In this document: positions 24,601-33,307 of the stretch, one piece after another | How positions within the stretch are numbered: position 1 is the stretch's first letter | Layout of the letters: the number at the start of each line of letters is the position of its first letter | NCBI RefSeq assembly: GCF_012163155.1 | Contig: NZ_JAAVUN010000008.1 | Location: 1 to 64,000, forward strand | Length of the DNA stretch: 64,000 nt | Direction: 5' to 3' | From: Kocuria subflava | GTDB taxonomy: Bacteria > Actinomycetota > Actinomycetes > Actinomycetales > Micrococcaceae | Notes under the pieces: model-generated | The model's database searches: none | Told to the model about the DNA's origin: nothing | What the model saw: only the letters and a program-made list of their open reading frames with translations | Program-made: the position numbers and the translations under genes

Positions 24601-25336
24601 ATGGCGGGGCAATGATGCGCTCCGGGTGCTGCCCACCGCGCAGCGTGCGCTGATCGGCCACTGCAAACCAACGCAGCTCATCGATCTCGTCCCCAAAGAA
24701 CTCCACCCGCACCGGGTGATCGGCCGTGGGTGGGAAAACGTCCACGATTCCGCCGCGCACGGCGAACTCCCCACGCCGGGTGACCATGTCCGCGCGGGCG
24801 TAGGCTGCGGCAACCAAGGCGGCCACGACGTCGTCGAAAGACTGCTCAGCACCCTTCTGCAGGACCACCGGCGTCAGGTCGGCCAGGCCCTCCACCACGG
24901 GCTGCAGCAGCGAGCGCACCGGTGCCACCACGACGTCGATCGGCTCCTGACCCGGGTGTTTGAGGCGGCGCATGACCTCCAGGCGACGCCCCACGGTGTC
25001 CGAGCGCGGGGACAGGCGCTCATGCGGCAGGGTCTCCCAGGCCGGGAAGTCCGCGATCTGCGCATCCGGGCACCAGGTGGGCAACTGCGCCACGACGTCC
25101 TCGGTCTCACGCCCGGTGGCGGTCACTACAAACAGCACCGGTGCGGGGCCGGCACGCCGCTCTCCGGCTGCTCGCAGACCCGCCAGCAGTTGCGCGAACA
25201 CGGCGGGACGCAAACCGTCCGTGACGCTGATGATGGTCTCCGCGGAGCGCTCGGCGGGACCCACCGCGGCCTGGGACCGGACGTTGGCGATCGAACGTTC
25301 CTGAGTCAGCACGGATGCCAAACCGGTCAAGGACAT
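21644..25336 (-). CDS. mfd: Transcription-repair coupling factor Mfd
   Basis: A 1230-residue DNA translocase that removes RNA polymerase stalled at lesions and recruits UvrA. ATG 25336 (MSLTGLASVLTQ) with AGGAG about 10 bases upstream is preferred over an extension to 25381. Features in order: UvrB-like N-terminal modules, the CarD-like RNA-polymerase interaction domain (LKAGDYVVHEQHGIGQFVEL), the SF2 translocase with Walker A GDVGYGKTEVAVRA near residue 703 and DEEQRFG near 803, and the C-terminal TRCF domain (GKTARIGGKDLVD near the end). It normally neighbours pth/rplY/prs/glmU in actinobacteria; here about 30 kb separates them. Confidence 0.96.
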   Translation of the reverse strand: MSLTGLASVLTQERSIANVRSQAAVGPAERSAETIISVTDGLRPAVFAQLLAGLRAAGERRAGPAPVLFVVTATGRETEDVVAQLPTWCPDAQIADFPAWETLPHERLSPRSDTVGRRLEVMRRLKHPGQEPIDVVVAPVRSLLQPVVEGLADLTPVVLQKGAEQSFDDVVAALVAAAYARADMVTRRGEFAVRGGIVDVFPPTADHPVRVEFFGDEIDELRWFAVADQRTLRGGQHPERIIAPPCRELLITPAVQSRAAKLISKLPGAEALLEKVAGGIYSEGMESLAPLLAERMVPFVSLLPQDSLVVVMEPEKVRTRAADLVATNQEFLAAAWESAADTDVAPLDVTNTEAEGRSLATGSFQSLEEARESALDAHLGWWATTALPVDASLAEVDAETSAETIRLLDSDADTLSVDAREPLSFGGNVEAMLEHLGESVRDGWRVVAVTEGPGPLQRLAELMHDAGIPASRHDTLEDEPQPGVVELTCATAGTGFVVESLKLAFLTESDLLGRSSAYAAKNSRQLPQRRRRNAVDPLALKAGDYVVHEQHGIGQFVELIARPIAGAVPKAGQPRPMREYLVLEYAASKRNGPKDRLFVPTDQLDQISSYVGGETPALSKMGGADWNQKKKAAKRAVKDIAGELIRLYSARMATRGHAFGDDTPWQRELEEAFPYIETPDQLTTIDEVKADMQREVPMDRLISGDVGYGKTEVAVRAAFKAVQDGKQVAVLVPTTLLGQQHTETFSERYSGFPVRVAALSRFQTAKESKEVMKGLAEGSVDVVIGTHRLLGSEVKFKDLGLVIIDEEQRFGVEHKEKLKAMRTNVDVLAMSATPIPRTLEMSLTGIRETSTLATPPEERHPVLTYVGAYTNKQVTAAVRRELMREGQVFFVHNRVSSIQRRAAELRELVPEARVAVAHGQMSENELEQIIVDFYEKRFDVLVSTTIVETGLDIANANTLIVDGADKYGLSQLHQLRGRVGRGRERAYAYFLYDVEKPLTETALERLKAVAAHNELGAGLQLAQKDLEIRGAGNLLGGEQSGHIAGVGFDMYLRLVGEAVAEFRGDKDDAPAEMKIELPVNAHLPHDYVPGERLRLDAYRTLANATDEAGVLEVAEELKDRYGDLPEPAQLLLDVARLRIKARAAGLVDVAVQGPNIRFGPVELPESRQMRLTRMYPGSKYLAVPNTAQHVALVPKPKTARIGGKDLVDGAILAWADEVITAVIQEPAPAV

Positions 25337-25406
25337 GGTGAAGAAGCTCCTGGGCAGGGGTGGGTGGTCAGGCGCGGACAACGCCCGTCCAGGGTACTCC
25401 TCAGCT

Positions 25407-25463
25407 CGGACAGTGGTGTGGTGGCCTGCTCACATGAGCTCAGGCCCGGACCACCACTGTCCG
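25407..25463 (-). terminator. Large stem-loop terminator between GT2 gene and mfd
   Basis: Outer 12-bp arms CGGACAGTGGTG (25407-25418) and CACCACTGTCCG (25452-25463) enclose nested GGCCTG/CAGGCC and GCTCA/TGAGC pairs. It sits 8 bases past the stop of the minus-strand GT2 gene and upstream of mfd, so it likely separates the two transcripts. Confidence 0.7.
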
Positions 25464-25470
25464 TGGGAAC

Positions 25471-26559
25471 TCAGCGCCCCGTGGAGGGGTCGTAATCCAC
25501 GTAACCGTCAATGGTGCCTTGGCGCTTCTGCAACCACTTCATGCCGCCGGGCAGCTTGGAGATCTTGTGCTTGACGGCCACACGCTTCTGCGCAGGCATC
25601 ACACTGGCCGCAGCATCCAGCTGACGTTTGGCCTCTTCCAGATTGCCGTTGCGCAGGTTGGTAGCCATGGCCTTGAGCAGGCCCTGCGGCGAGCCAACGT
25701 CCAAGCGGTGCTCCACAAAGGCGATCTCCGCAGGGGTCATCTCATCCCGGAAGCGCTCCAGATTGCGCCGCAGGGCCTCGTCCTCACCAGCGTCCATGGC
25801 AGCACGGTTGGACATCATGGACCCGGCAGTCCACCAGATCATGCACAGCACCTCAGAGGTCCGGTGGAACCGCCACCCCGAGTAGATGGCGCGGATCCAG
25901 AACTCCCAGTCCTCCACAAAGGCCATGGTGTCGTCAAAGGTCCCCACCTCCTGGAAGAAGCGGCGGGGGAACAAAGCGGTGAAGGCACCAAAGTTGTACT
26001 GCAGGATGACCTCACGCTGCTTGGCGGGAGCCGGCATGGGTTCCCGGTGCATGGGCCGGGTGGTGTCCAGGCCGCCGCCGGTGACCTCCACGGACTGCGG
26101 AACCACAATCCAGTTGCCCTCCCCCAACGCCTCACGCTCGGCCATCATGCGGGTGATGGCCCCCGGGAGGTAGGCGTCATCCGAATCCAGGAACAGCACC
26201 CACTCACCCGTGTAGAGCTCCAATCCGCGGTTACGGGCGGAGGCCACTCCGCCATTGGGTTTGGAGGTGGTGATGATCTTGCGGCCAGGGATCTCCATGT
26301 CCGCGTACACGGACACCAGGTCCATGGCGTTGTCCGGTGATTCATCGTCCACCACAATGATTTCCAGATTGGGCCAGGTCTGGCGCAGCAGGGAGGAGAT
26401 GGTCTCCCCCACGCTGATGCGGCTGTTGTAAACGGGAACGATCACGGAAACCAGCGGGTGAGACTCCAGCCCTGCCGTGTACTCAGTAGTGACCACGGGC
26501 TGATCCGCAGTCTCCAGCTTCTGACGGTCTTCTGGCGTGCTGTGACCGTGTTCAGACAT
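25471..26559 (-). CDS. Family 2 glycosyltransferase (GT-A)
   Basis: A 362-residue protein from ATG 26559, which has GAGGGGGAA upstream. The GT2 fold is shown by LVSVIVPVYNSRISVGETISSLLRQTWPNLEIIVVDDESPDN, KPNGGVASARNRGLEL and the metal/nucleotide-binding LDSDD near residue 125. It would add a sugar from an NDP donor to the lipid-linked EPS repeat unit on the cytoplasmic face. It is transcribed divergently from the Wzz-like gene and is the left border of the EPS locus. Confidence 0.88.
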   Translation of the reverse strand: MSEHGHSTPEDRQKLETADQPVVTTEYTAGLESHPLVSVIVPVYNSRISVGETISSLLRQTWPNLEIIVVDDESPDNAMDLVSVYADMEIPGRKIITTSKPNGGVASARNRGLELYTGEWVLFLDSDDAYLPGAITRMMAEREALGEGNWIVVPQSVEVTGGGLDTTRPMHREPMPAPAKQREVILQYNFGAFTALFPRRFFQEVGTFDDTMAFVEDWEFWIRAIYSGWRFHRTSEVLCMIWWTAGSMMSNRAAMDAGEDEALRRNLERFRDEMTPAEIAFVEHRLDVGSPQGLLKAMATNLRNGNLEEAKRQLDAAASVMPAQKRVAVKHKISKLPGGMKWLQKRQGTIDGYVDYDPSTGR

Positions 26560-26973
26560 GATCTGTTCCCCCTCAAGGTTGTGGAATGCCATCAGATGCT
26601 CCACGGGGCCTGCCTGGCCCTGCGGGGCGGCATCGTCAAGGATTCCCCTACCTGCGGCCACCGCACCTGCGGCAACGGCGTCCCCCTGACGCCGCAGCTT
26701 TGACCCAGATTCTACCGACCAGCCTCACTTCGCCCCGGCGGCGGTGTCCCCACATCTGCGCGTGTAATGGGTCTCATCCGCGGCCAGCGCCATCCATTTC
26801 GAGTAAATCCCATGTACCGTGGCCCATCGCAGGGGCTGTGACCGCGTGCTCGGGGAAAGCCGCGAACAACAACGGGTCCTGCACTGACGACGACTCATTC
26901 GTCCGTCACCGCATTCACTGCCCGGAACAGGGCCGGGAATGCCCATTGGGTTGGATTCATGAGGGGGAACACC
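26560..26973. promoter_or_regulatory. Divergent EPS control region (GT2 / Wzz-like)
   Basis: A 414-base divergent region without a gene. Both flanking genes carry the same unusual leader block TGAGGGGGAACA (26564-26575 on minus; 26960-26971 on plus). TGGGGACACC on the minus strand (26743-26752) recurs as TGGGGACGCC ahead of two other EPS genes (45170-45179, 56673-56682). No firm -10/-35 assignment was made. Confidence 0.4.
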
Positions 26974-27585
26974 GTGACGCTCGCGCGTTATCTCAAGGCA
27001 TTGCGCCGCATGTGGCCGATCGTTCTGATCACCACCGTGATTGGCATTGCACTCGGGTTGGGCTCAGCACTGGTGATGCCCAAATCCTATGAGGCCCAGT
27101 CAACAATCTTTGTGAACGTGGCTGAGTCCACCACAGTCCAAGACCTGCAGATGGGTGAACAGTTCGCCCAGGCTCGCGCAGCCTCCTATGCAGCCATCGG
27201 CACCTCCTCACGGGTGCTTGAGCCCGTTGCCCAGGAGTTGGGGGATGGTGCCACGGCTTCTTCCCTGAAGACTCAGGTCACGGTGACCAACTCGCCCAAC
27301 ACGGCAGTTGTGACCGTCACCGGCACTGACGGTGACGCCCAGCGTGCGGCCAACATTGCTCAGGAAACCGCTCAGGCCCTGGTGGATGCTTCCGCACAGT
27401 TGGAGGGCGCTGACAACACCCAGGACTCCCCGGTTCAGCTGAACATCGTCCAGGAGGCGGTGGTGCCCAACGCTGCGGCAGCCCCGTCCCTGCCCCTGAA
27501 CACTCTGGTTGGCGCAGTTGTCGGCCTGGTGATCGGGTTGCTGATCGTGCTGGCACGCGCGGGATCCACCCGCCGCCCTGCCTGA
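26974..27585 (+). CDS. Wzz/YveK-like polysaccharide chain-length determinant
   Basis: A 203-residue polysaccharide co-polymerase-like protein. GTG 26974 is chosen because GAGGGGGA lies 5 bases upstream; ATG 26959 is upstream of this site and in frame. One membrane helix near the N-terminus (WPIVLITTVIGIALGLGSAL) and one near the C-terminus (LNTLVGAVVGLVIGLLIVLA) flank an extracytoplasmic coiled region, the Wzz arrangement. It ends soon after the second helix, so the autokinase domain of BY-kinases is absent. It would set EPS chain length with the downstream Wzy-like polymerase. Confidence 0.82.
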   Translation: MTLARYLKALRRMWPIVLITTVIGIALGLGSALVMPKSYEAQSTIFVNVAESTTVQDLQMGEQFAQARAASYAAIGTSSRVLEPVAQELGDGATASSLKTQVTVTNSPNTAVVTVTGTDGDAQRAANIAQETAQALVDASAQLEGADNTQDSPVQLNIVQEAVVPNAAAAPSLPLNTLVGAVVGLVIGLLIVLARAGSTRRPA

Positions 27586-27690
27586 GCGGCCACCACCCAC
27601 CCACCAGCCGGGTCCTGGCAGCGGCCGCCACCGCGGCGGCTCTGACAGCCACCCCGCATTCAGCACACCCCACACGGCAAGGAGTCTGTG

Positions 27691-28920
27691 GTGAGCCCCT
27701 ACGCAACCACCCGAGTGATCGTGGTCTGCCCCACTGAGTACGGTGGCCAGATCGAACACGCTGCGGACACCGCCATGGCCTTGGCGGCCGATCCCGCCGT
27801 GGAGCAGGTGATCCTGCTCTCCCGCCCCGGTGCCGCCGCCTACCTGGGGCAACCACAGATGCATGGTTTGCGCATTGTGGAGACCGTTCCGCCGCGGCGA
27901 ACCTCCGGATTCGGTCCCCTGCGCCGAGTTGTTCAGGTGCTGGACCTGGTGCGCGAACACGCACAGATCCGGGAGCTGAGCCGCCGCGGTGGCGAAAACA
28001 TGGTGCTGGCCCTGGACTCTTCCAAGTACCCGTGGCCCCGGTTGCTGACCGCCAAGAGCTCCCAGCGCCTGGCACTGTTCCTGCACAACGTCAAACCCCA
28101 CCACGACGAGACCGCCGCATCTGCCCGCGAGCGTGTGCTGCGCTACTTGGAGTTGGGCGCTGCCCGGGGTGTGGATCGCGTGATCGTCCACGGTGAGGAC
28201 CAGAAGCGCACGGCACGGGCCAGCGTCCCCGGAGACCTGGTGGCCGTCACATTGCCCACCTCCACCCGGATCGACGACGTTGCCACCGCTCCGTCCGTAC
28301 CCGTGGAGGTTGCCGACGACGACGCCGGCCACGCCTCCACCTCTGCCCGGCGTGCCACCCAGGACCTGACGGCGCTGACCAGCTCCCCGTACGCCTTGGT
28401 GTTGGGAGAACTGCGAGCCAACAAGGGCGTGGAACTGGCCATCGATGCTGCAGGTCATGCTGGTGTGCCACTGGTGGTGGCAGGCCGTGCGGAAAGCGCT
28501 GAATTGGGGCGTGAGCTGGCCGATCGAGCCCGGCGTGCCGGAACCGTGACGGTTGTGGACCGGTTCTTGGAACGCTCAGAGTTCACCCAACTGTTGGAAC
28601 AAGCCACTGTGGTGGTGCTTCCCTACACCCACTTTGATGCCCAGTCCGGGATCTTGGCCAAAGCTGTGGCTGCGGGGCTGCCCATCGTGGCCTCGGACCT
28701 GGCCTCCCTGCGGGAACAGGCCGGAGAGCACCAGCCGGCGGTCTTTGCTGATGTTCACAACACCAAAGATTTTGCCGCAGCCCTGCGTCAGGGTTTTGAT
28801 GCCGCAATGGCCCAGCCCCGCTCGGCTCAATCCGCGCCGGCTGGTGCCCCGGACCGTTCGGATTGGGATGCCACGGTCAACGCGGTCCTGAACACACGTC
28901 GTCGTGGTCGGAGGCACTGA
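27691..28920 (+). CDS. GT4-like (GT-B) glycosyltransferase
   Basis: A 409-residue protein, from the second of two tandem GTG codons (AAGGAG at 27679-27684 gives best spacing to 27691). A divergent N-lobe (VIVVCPTEYGGQIEHAADTAMAL) is followed by a GT4-type C-lobe: PYALVLGELRANKGVELAIDAA, VVDRFLERSEFTQLLEQATVVVLPY and the conserved tail SGILAKAVAAGLPIVASDLASLREQ. It probably adds one sugar to the EPS repeat. A roughly 100-base gap after the Wzz-like gene lacks a clear terminator, so co-transcription is likely. Confidence 0.83.
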   Translation: MSPYATTRVIVVCPTEYGGQIEHAADTAMALAADPAVEQVILLSRPGAAAYLGQPQMHGLRIVETVPPRRTSGFGPLRRVVQVLDLVREHAQIRELSRRGGENMVLALDSSKYPWPRLLTAKSSQRLALFLHNVKPHHDETAASARERVLRYLELGAARGVDRVIVHGEDQKRTARASVPGDLVAVTLPTSTRIDDVATAPSVPVEVADDDAGHASTSARRATQDLTALTSSPYALVLGELRANKGVELAIDAAGHAGVPLVVAGRAESAELGRELADRARRAGTVTVVDRFLERSEFTQLLEQATVVVLPYTHFDAQSGILAKAVAAGLPIVASDLASLREQAGEHQPAVFADVHNTKDFAAALRQGFDAAMAQPRSAQSAPAGAPDRSDWDATVNAVLNTRRRGRRH

Positions 28921-28921
28921 C

Positions 28922-30415
28922 ATGCCGTCCTCACGCGCCCCTTGGGACACCGGCGCGCTGCCCGCGCAGCGTGGCCCGCGGTGGATGCACGCTCCGCGGC
29001 ACTCGCAGTTGCCAGAAGGTCGTGAGTACCCGGAAACGGGGACATTCTTTGATCGTGCCCTGGCGGCATTGTTGATCCTGCTCTCCGCCTTCCCGTACGC
29101 GGGAATCGCGCTGGGCGGCAACACCAACGTGCCGATTTCCTCTTTTGTGGCCACCATTCTGGTGTTGCGCTGCATCAAGTACATTCCGCTGATGGCGGTG
29201 GCGGTGGTCTTTGCCTCCATCCCGTTCTTCTCCGCGTTCATCCGGATGTTCTACGACCCCACCCCGCTGCAGATCATCCCGGTGATCACCTGGATCGCTG
29301 CGACCTTGGCGCTGCCGGGTGCTGCAGCCGCCGTGATTTTCCTACGACGACGCACCATCCCGTGGCTGTCCTGGACACTGATCGGCTCCGCGGGGTACGC
29401 GGTGATCCAGAAGCACGTGTTCATTGACACCTTGAACATCGTGCCCTTCCCGGCCCTGTACGAACTGCCGGGCTACGCCAACCTGCTGCCGTTCGAGGAA
29501 ACCTTTCTGACCTACGTCCGCAGGCCGTTCGGCTTCTTCCCGGAGACCTCCTTCATGGTGGGAACCGTGACGCTGATGGCCATGGTGCTGATTGTGCTGA
29601 TCCGGCACTACGGAATGTCTCCGGCGGCCCGGGACTGGATTGCTGTGGGCCTGGCCGTGTGGGCCACGGCCGTGAGTGGTTCCGGCTCCGCGGTGTTCGT
29701 GCTGGGGGCTGTGGTCATGGCCATGGTGTTGCCCGTGGCCATACGCCGAGCATGGATCGGGGTCCTGGGCGTTCCGGCGGCTGCCGCAGGTGCCTACCTG
29801 GTGGCCAACAGCGTGTTGGAGGAACGTTCCAGCTCCTTCAACTGGTCCTGGGCGGACCGCGGTTCCTCCATCCAAGCCGTGTTCAAGCGGTTGTTCGAGG
29901 ACCCCGGAGCGTTCTGGGGTGGCTTGGGCCGTGGCCGCGTCAATGAAGAATTCGTTTCCAGCAACATGCCCACGGAGACCTTCACCTACTACAACCCCAT
30001 TGAGGACATCTTCTCCGTGAGCGGGCGCATGGTGGCGGAGAACGGCATGCTGGTGGGCGGTTTGGCTTTTGTGCTCATGTGCTTGCTGCTGTTGCGTTCC
30101 GGTGGCCGAGTGCCCATTTTCTACGGAATCCTGCACGTGTTCGTGTGGGGCGTGATTGCCGGCGGCACCATCACCTATGACAACGCCTTCTGGTTGTGGG
30201 GTGGCGCCGGTGTCTGCCTGGGCCTGGAACTGACCCGCCACTGGCCGGACAAGCCTGTGCCCGAACACCGTCTGATTCCCAGCACCGCTCAGATCGAGGC
30301 CGATCTGGACCGTGAACTGGATGACCTGGAGGCCGAGGACCGGCACAGCGAGCTGGGCACATCCCACGCGCCGGTGGCAACCGCTGATTCAGGGCACACC
30401 CCTTCCGAGAACTAG
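28922..30415 (+). CDS. Wzy/O-antigen-ligase-like EPS polymerase
   Basis: A 497-residue polytopic membrane protein from ATG 28922, one base after the preceding stop and with GGAGG upstream. About ten or more hydrophobic helices are visible. A polar extracytoplasmic stretch (about 300-350: EERSSSFNWSWADRGSSIQAVFKRLFEDPGAFWGGLGRGR) has the general pattern of Wzy/WaaL proteins. The C-tail is acidic and cytoplasmic-looking. Sequence conservation in this class is low, so the role rests on topology and position between glycosyltransferases. No exosortase signature was seen. Confidence 0.75.
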   Translation: MPSSRAPWDTGALPAQRGPRWMHAPRHSQLPEGREYPETGTFFDRALAALLILLSAFPYAGIALGGNTNVPISSFVATILVLRCIKYIPLMAVAVVFASIPFFSAFIRMFYDPTPLQIIPVITWIAATLALPGAAAAVIFLRRRTIPWLSWTLIGSAGYAVIQKHVFIDTLNIVPFPALYELPGYANLLPFEETFLTYVRRPFGFFPETSFMVGTVTLMAMVLIVLIRHYGMSPAARDWIAVGLAVWATAVSGSGSAVFVLGAVVMAMVLPVAIRRAWIGVLGVPAAAAGAYLVANSVLEERSSSFNWSWADRGSSIQAVFKRLFEDPGAFWGGLGRGRVNEEFVSSNMPTETFTYYNPIEDIFSVSGRMVAENGMLVGGLAFVLMCLLLLRSGGRVPIFYGILHVFVWGVIAGGTITYDNAFWLWGGAGVCLGLELTRHWPDKPVPEHRLIPSTAQIEADLDRELDDLEAEDRHSELGTSHAPVATADSGHTPSEN

Positions 30416-30422
30416 GAGCAAC

Positions 30423-31502
30423 ATGCGCATCCTGCACGTGGTCAATGATGCCGACACCGGCGGGGCACAAACTCTGATCGAGGCTCTGGCCCAGCGCCGG
30501 GGTCCGCAGGACGAGGTCCACATCCTGGTGCTGCTGGGACGCGGCGGTCTCAGCGATCGTCTGGAGGCAGCAGCCACCACCGTGGACTACGTGGGCATGA
30601 GCCGCAAGGAAGTTCTACCGGCCCGCGCATCCGTGCACCTGCTGCGGTTGGTGCGCAAGCACAAGATCGACGTGGTGCACTCACACCTTCACCAGTCCGA
30701 TCTGGTCAACGCCATCACCCCGCACGGACGACCCCGGATCTCCACCCAGCACGCCGGCGAGGACGCCTCCTCCTCCAAGGTGGCCCACGCCGCCTGGAAG
30801 GCAGCCGGCAAGATGTCCTTCCGCATGGACCAGATGGTGGCCTGCTCCCCCTCCGCCCGGAACATCACGGCCGAGTTCGGCTACACGTTCCCGCCGGAAA
30901 AGATGCCCGTGATCTTCAACGGCACCACAGTCACCCAGGCGCCGTCGCCGAATCCCGGTGGTCAGCTGTTGCTGCACCTGGCACGGTTCGCCCCGCCCAA
31001 GGACCACCGCAACCTGTTGGAGACCATGGCCCGGGTACACGCACAACACCCGCAGGCGCGATTGTTGTGCGCCGGCAACGGTGTGGATGAGGCCAACACG
31101 CAACTGAGAACGTGGCGCACTGAACTGGGTCTGGACGGTGTGGTGGAGTTTGCAGGCACCATCACCAATGTCCGGGAAAAGCTGCGCCAGGCTGCTGCGT
31201 TGATTTTTGCCAGCTACAACGAGGCTCTGCCCATGGCGGGGCTGGAAGCCATCAGTGAGGGTCTGCCGGTGATCACCACCCGTGCCGGGGACGCCGCGTT
31301 CATGACCGTGGACGAGCACCTTGCCGTGCCCCCGCGGGACCCGGATGCTCTGGCAGCCGCTGTGGACTGGTTCCTCACCCGCACCCCGGAGCAGGTTGAT
31401 GACCTGCGTCAGGCTTCCTGGGAGCTCTCCCACAGGGACTTCGACATCAACCGCGCCACCGAGCGTTACATGGCCATCTACCGGGATCTGGCCCACTCCT
31501 GA
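30423..31502 (+). CDS. Family 4 glycosyltransferase (GT-B)
   Basis: A 359-residue protein from ATG 30423 with AGGAG 5 bases upstream. N-lobe MRILHVVNDADTGGAQTLIEALAQ and HSHLHQSDLVNAI are typical of GT4. The C-lobe has the E-x7-E type motif in NEALPMAGLEAISEGLPVITTRAG. It is the last gene of the plus-strand EPS operon, followed by a hairpin shared with the convergent flippase gene. Confidence 0.9.
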   Translation: MRILHVVNDADTGGAQTLIEALAQRRGPQDEVHILVLLGRGGLSDRLEAAATTVDYVGMSRKEVLPARASVHLLRLVRKHKIDVVHSHLHQSDLVNAITPHGRPRISTQHAGEDASSSKVAHAAWKAAGKMSFRMDQMVACSPSARNITAEFGYTFPPEKMPVIFNGTTVTQAPSPNPGGQLLLHLARFAPPKDHRNLLETMARVHAQHPQARLLCAGNGVDEANTQLRTWRTELGLDGVVEFAGTITNVREKLRQAAALIFASYNEALPMAGLEAISEGLPVITTRAGDAAFMTVDEHLAVPPRDPDALAAAVDWFLTRTPEQVDDLRQASWELSHRDFDINRATERYMAIYRDLAHS

Positions 31503-31550
31503 CCGGGTCTCACCCGGTACTGCCCCTCACACGGTAATACCACTCACCCC

Positions 31551-31589
31551 GCTGACGCCCCGATGGCCCACCACCACCGGGGCGTCAGC
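31551..31589. terminator. Bidirectional terminator between convergent EPS operons
   Basis: Perfect 11-bp arms GCTGACGCCCC (31551-31561) and GGGGCGTCAGC (31579-31589) with a 17-nt loop. It is placed between the stops of the GT4 gene (31502) and the minus-strand flippase (31612). Confidence 0.8.
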
Positions 31590-31611
31590 ACCTGGGTGGT
31601 GGTCACCTGTG

Positions 31612-33291
31612 TCAGGCGCGGCCCGGTTCCTCTGCGTCCCGGGCCTCCTGGTCGGTTGTGCTCCGGGCGTTGTCCTCAGTGGCGTTCTGGGCCTGCCGCT
31701 GCGCCACCAGGGCTTCTGAGTTCTCCTCACTCATCTCAGCCACCACAGCGCCGTCGGCCCGTACCAGCTTGAGCATCCGCAAGGCCATCACTGCCAGACC
31801 CGCACCGACCACCAGGATGGTGGGCCAGGTGGGCAGGAAGTACGCCACCAGCAGCGCGAATCCGGCGTAGAGCAGAGCACCACCTGCCATCCCGCCCCAT
31901 CGGGTGAGGTCGCTGCGCTGCAGCCCGTAGGAGACGTCCTTGTTGGCCAGGTACATCTGCACCCCGGACATCAGGAAGCTGGGCAACACGGTGGCCAGCG
32001 CCACCACGGTGATGCTGTCCGTGAAGGTGGCAAGCCACACTGCGGGCAGGGTCAACACCAGCGTGGTCAGGCTCAGGATGGAGGCGCGCACGGCTGAGCC
32101 ACGCAGGTTCATCACCAGGTTGGCCGGCTGGGTGATGGCCTCGGCCATGATGCCCAGAGCCAACATGGACAGTCCCAGCGCGGCAGAGGCGAAGTCATCG
32201 CCCATCCACGCGGTCATCAATTCCGTGGGAATGGTGGCCAGGGCAACGCCCATGAGCAGGCCGATGCCCACGGTCAGGGTCAGACAGTTCTTGAGGATCT
32301 GTGCCGCCTTGTCAGGGGTGGCAATGCGCAACGGATACCCGTAGGGCAGGGCAATCCAGGAGACCACCAGACGGCAAGACTGGTACACGCGCATGAGGGC
32401 ACCGAAGGCGGTGGTGGCGTGCAAGCCCAATGTGGGACCCACCAGGAACAACGGCAGCTGGTAGATGCCCAACTGGGACAGCGCACCAATGGACATCACG
32501 GAAGAGATCTTGATCAGGGGCTTGCCGTGGTCGCGCCAAAGCCCTGGGCCAAAGACCGGGGAGCTGAACCGGCGGGCCACGGCCACCATGCACACCAGCG
32601 GCGGCAGCATCAAGGAGAGGCATTCCACCACCACGATGCCCAGCAGCCCGGTGTCCGTGACCACCACCACCGCATAGCCGGCCGCACGGCCCAGAATGGC
32701 AATCACCGCAGCCTTGCGCTCAATGTCCGGGCGGTTCAAGCCCCACAGTACGGAGTTCATGCCGCGGCCCACCAGGGAGATGAACAGGGTGAGCCCGGCC
32801 AGGATGGTCATGGGCCACAAGATCGCCTGGTCCTGCTCAGGGATGGTCACTGCCTGCAGGTAGAGCGGGAAGATCAGCGTGTAGACGGCGGTCAGCACCG
32901 TGGCAAGGATCAAGAACACCAGCAGGGCTGCGGTGACGAACATGCGGCGATCACGCTGGTAGTCCACGTTGTCCGGAATACCGGTCAAGGTACGGACAAT
33001 TCCGGCCCCCAGACCAAAGTCCGTCATGGTCAGCATCTGGATGGCACCGATGGCCAGCACCCACAGGCCGTAGGAGCTGGCACCCACAATGGAGACCGCC
33101 AGCGGGTAGAGCAGCAGCAGACCAAAGATGGAGGTGAATCCGGACAGGTAGTTCCACAGGATGTTCTGGCCCAGCCGTGATGCGCTGGTGTCCGCCCCTG
33201 TGCTGTTCTCAGTCTGCTTGCGGCCGCTCTCAACCACCTTGCGGTGTTTACCGGCGCCGCGGCGTTTCTTCCCCGAGTCCGTTGTGGCCAT
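31612..33291 (-). CDS. Wzx-like polysaccharide flippase (MOP superfamily)
   Basis: A 559-residue protein from ATG 33291; a longer frame to 33411 overlaps the upstream gene. A basic N-tail (KKRRGAGKHRKVVESGRKQ) precedes about 12-14 helices starting LGQNILWNYLSGFTSIFGLLLLYPLAVSIVG, the usual opening of RfbX/Wzx proteins. It would flip the undecaprenyl-linked repeat unit to the outer face for polymerisation. It is the last gene of the long minus-strand operon, 16 bases after the second hydrolase. Confidence 0.85.
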   Translation of the reverse strand: MATTDSGKKRRGAGKHRKVVESGRKQTENSTGADTSASRLGQNILWNYLSGFTSIFGLLLLYPLAVSIVGASSYGLWVLAIGAIQMLTMTDFGLGAGIVRTLTGIPDNVDYQRDRRMFVTAALLVFLILATVLTAVYTLIFPLYLQAVTIPEQDQAILWPMTILAGLTLFISLVGRGMNSVLWGLNRPDIERKAAVIAILGRAAGYAVVVVTDTGLLGIVVVECLSLMLPPLVCMVAVARRFSSPVFGPGLWRDHGKPLIKISSVMSIGALSQLGIYQLPLFLVGPTLGLHATTAFGALMRVYQSCRLVVSWIALPYGYPLRIATPDKAAQILKNCLTLTVGIGLLMGVALATIPTELMTAWMGDDFASAALGLSMLALGIMAEAITQPANLVMNLRGSAVRASILSLTTLVLTLPAVWLATFTDSITVVALATVLPSFLMSGVQMYLANKDVSYGLQRSDLTRWGGMAGGALLYAGFALLVAYFLPTWPTILVVGAGLAVMALRMLKLVRADGAVVAEMSEENSEALVAQRQAQNATEDNARSTTDQEARDAEEPGRA

Positions 33292-33307
33292 GCCTTGGCG
33301 CGCCTTC

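Noticed and set aside
21275-25495. Long plus-strand open frames (about 560 and 790 codons) opposite mfd
   Set aside because: They lie antisense to a well-conserved Mfd, have compositions typical of high-GC shadow frames (His/Gln/Gly-rich) and match no family.
28922-30415. Exosortase/archaeosortase identity for the polytopic EPS protein
   Set aside because: No exosortase Cys-Arg-His signature was visible and no PEP-CTERM-like tails occur in the window; Wzy-like polymerase fits better.
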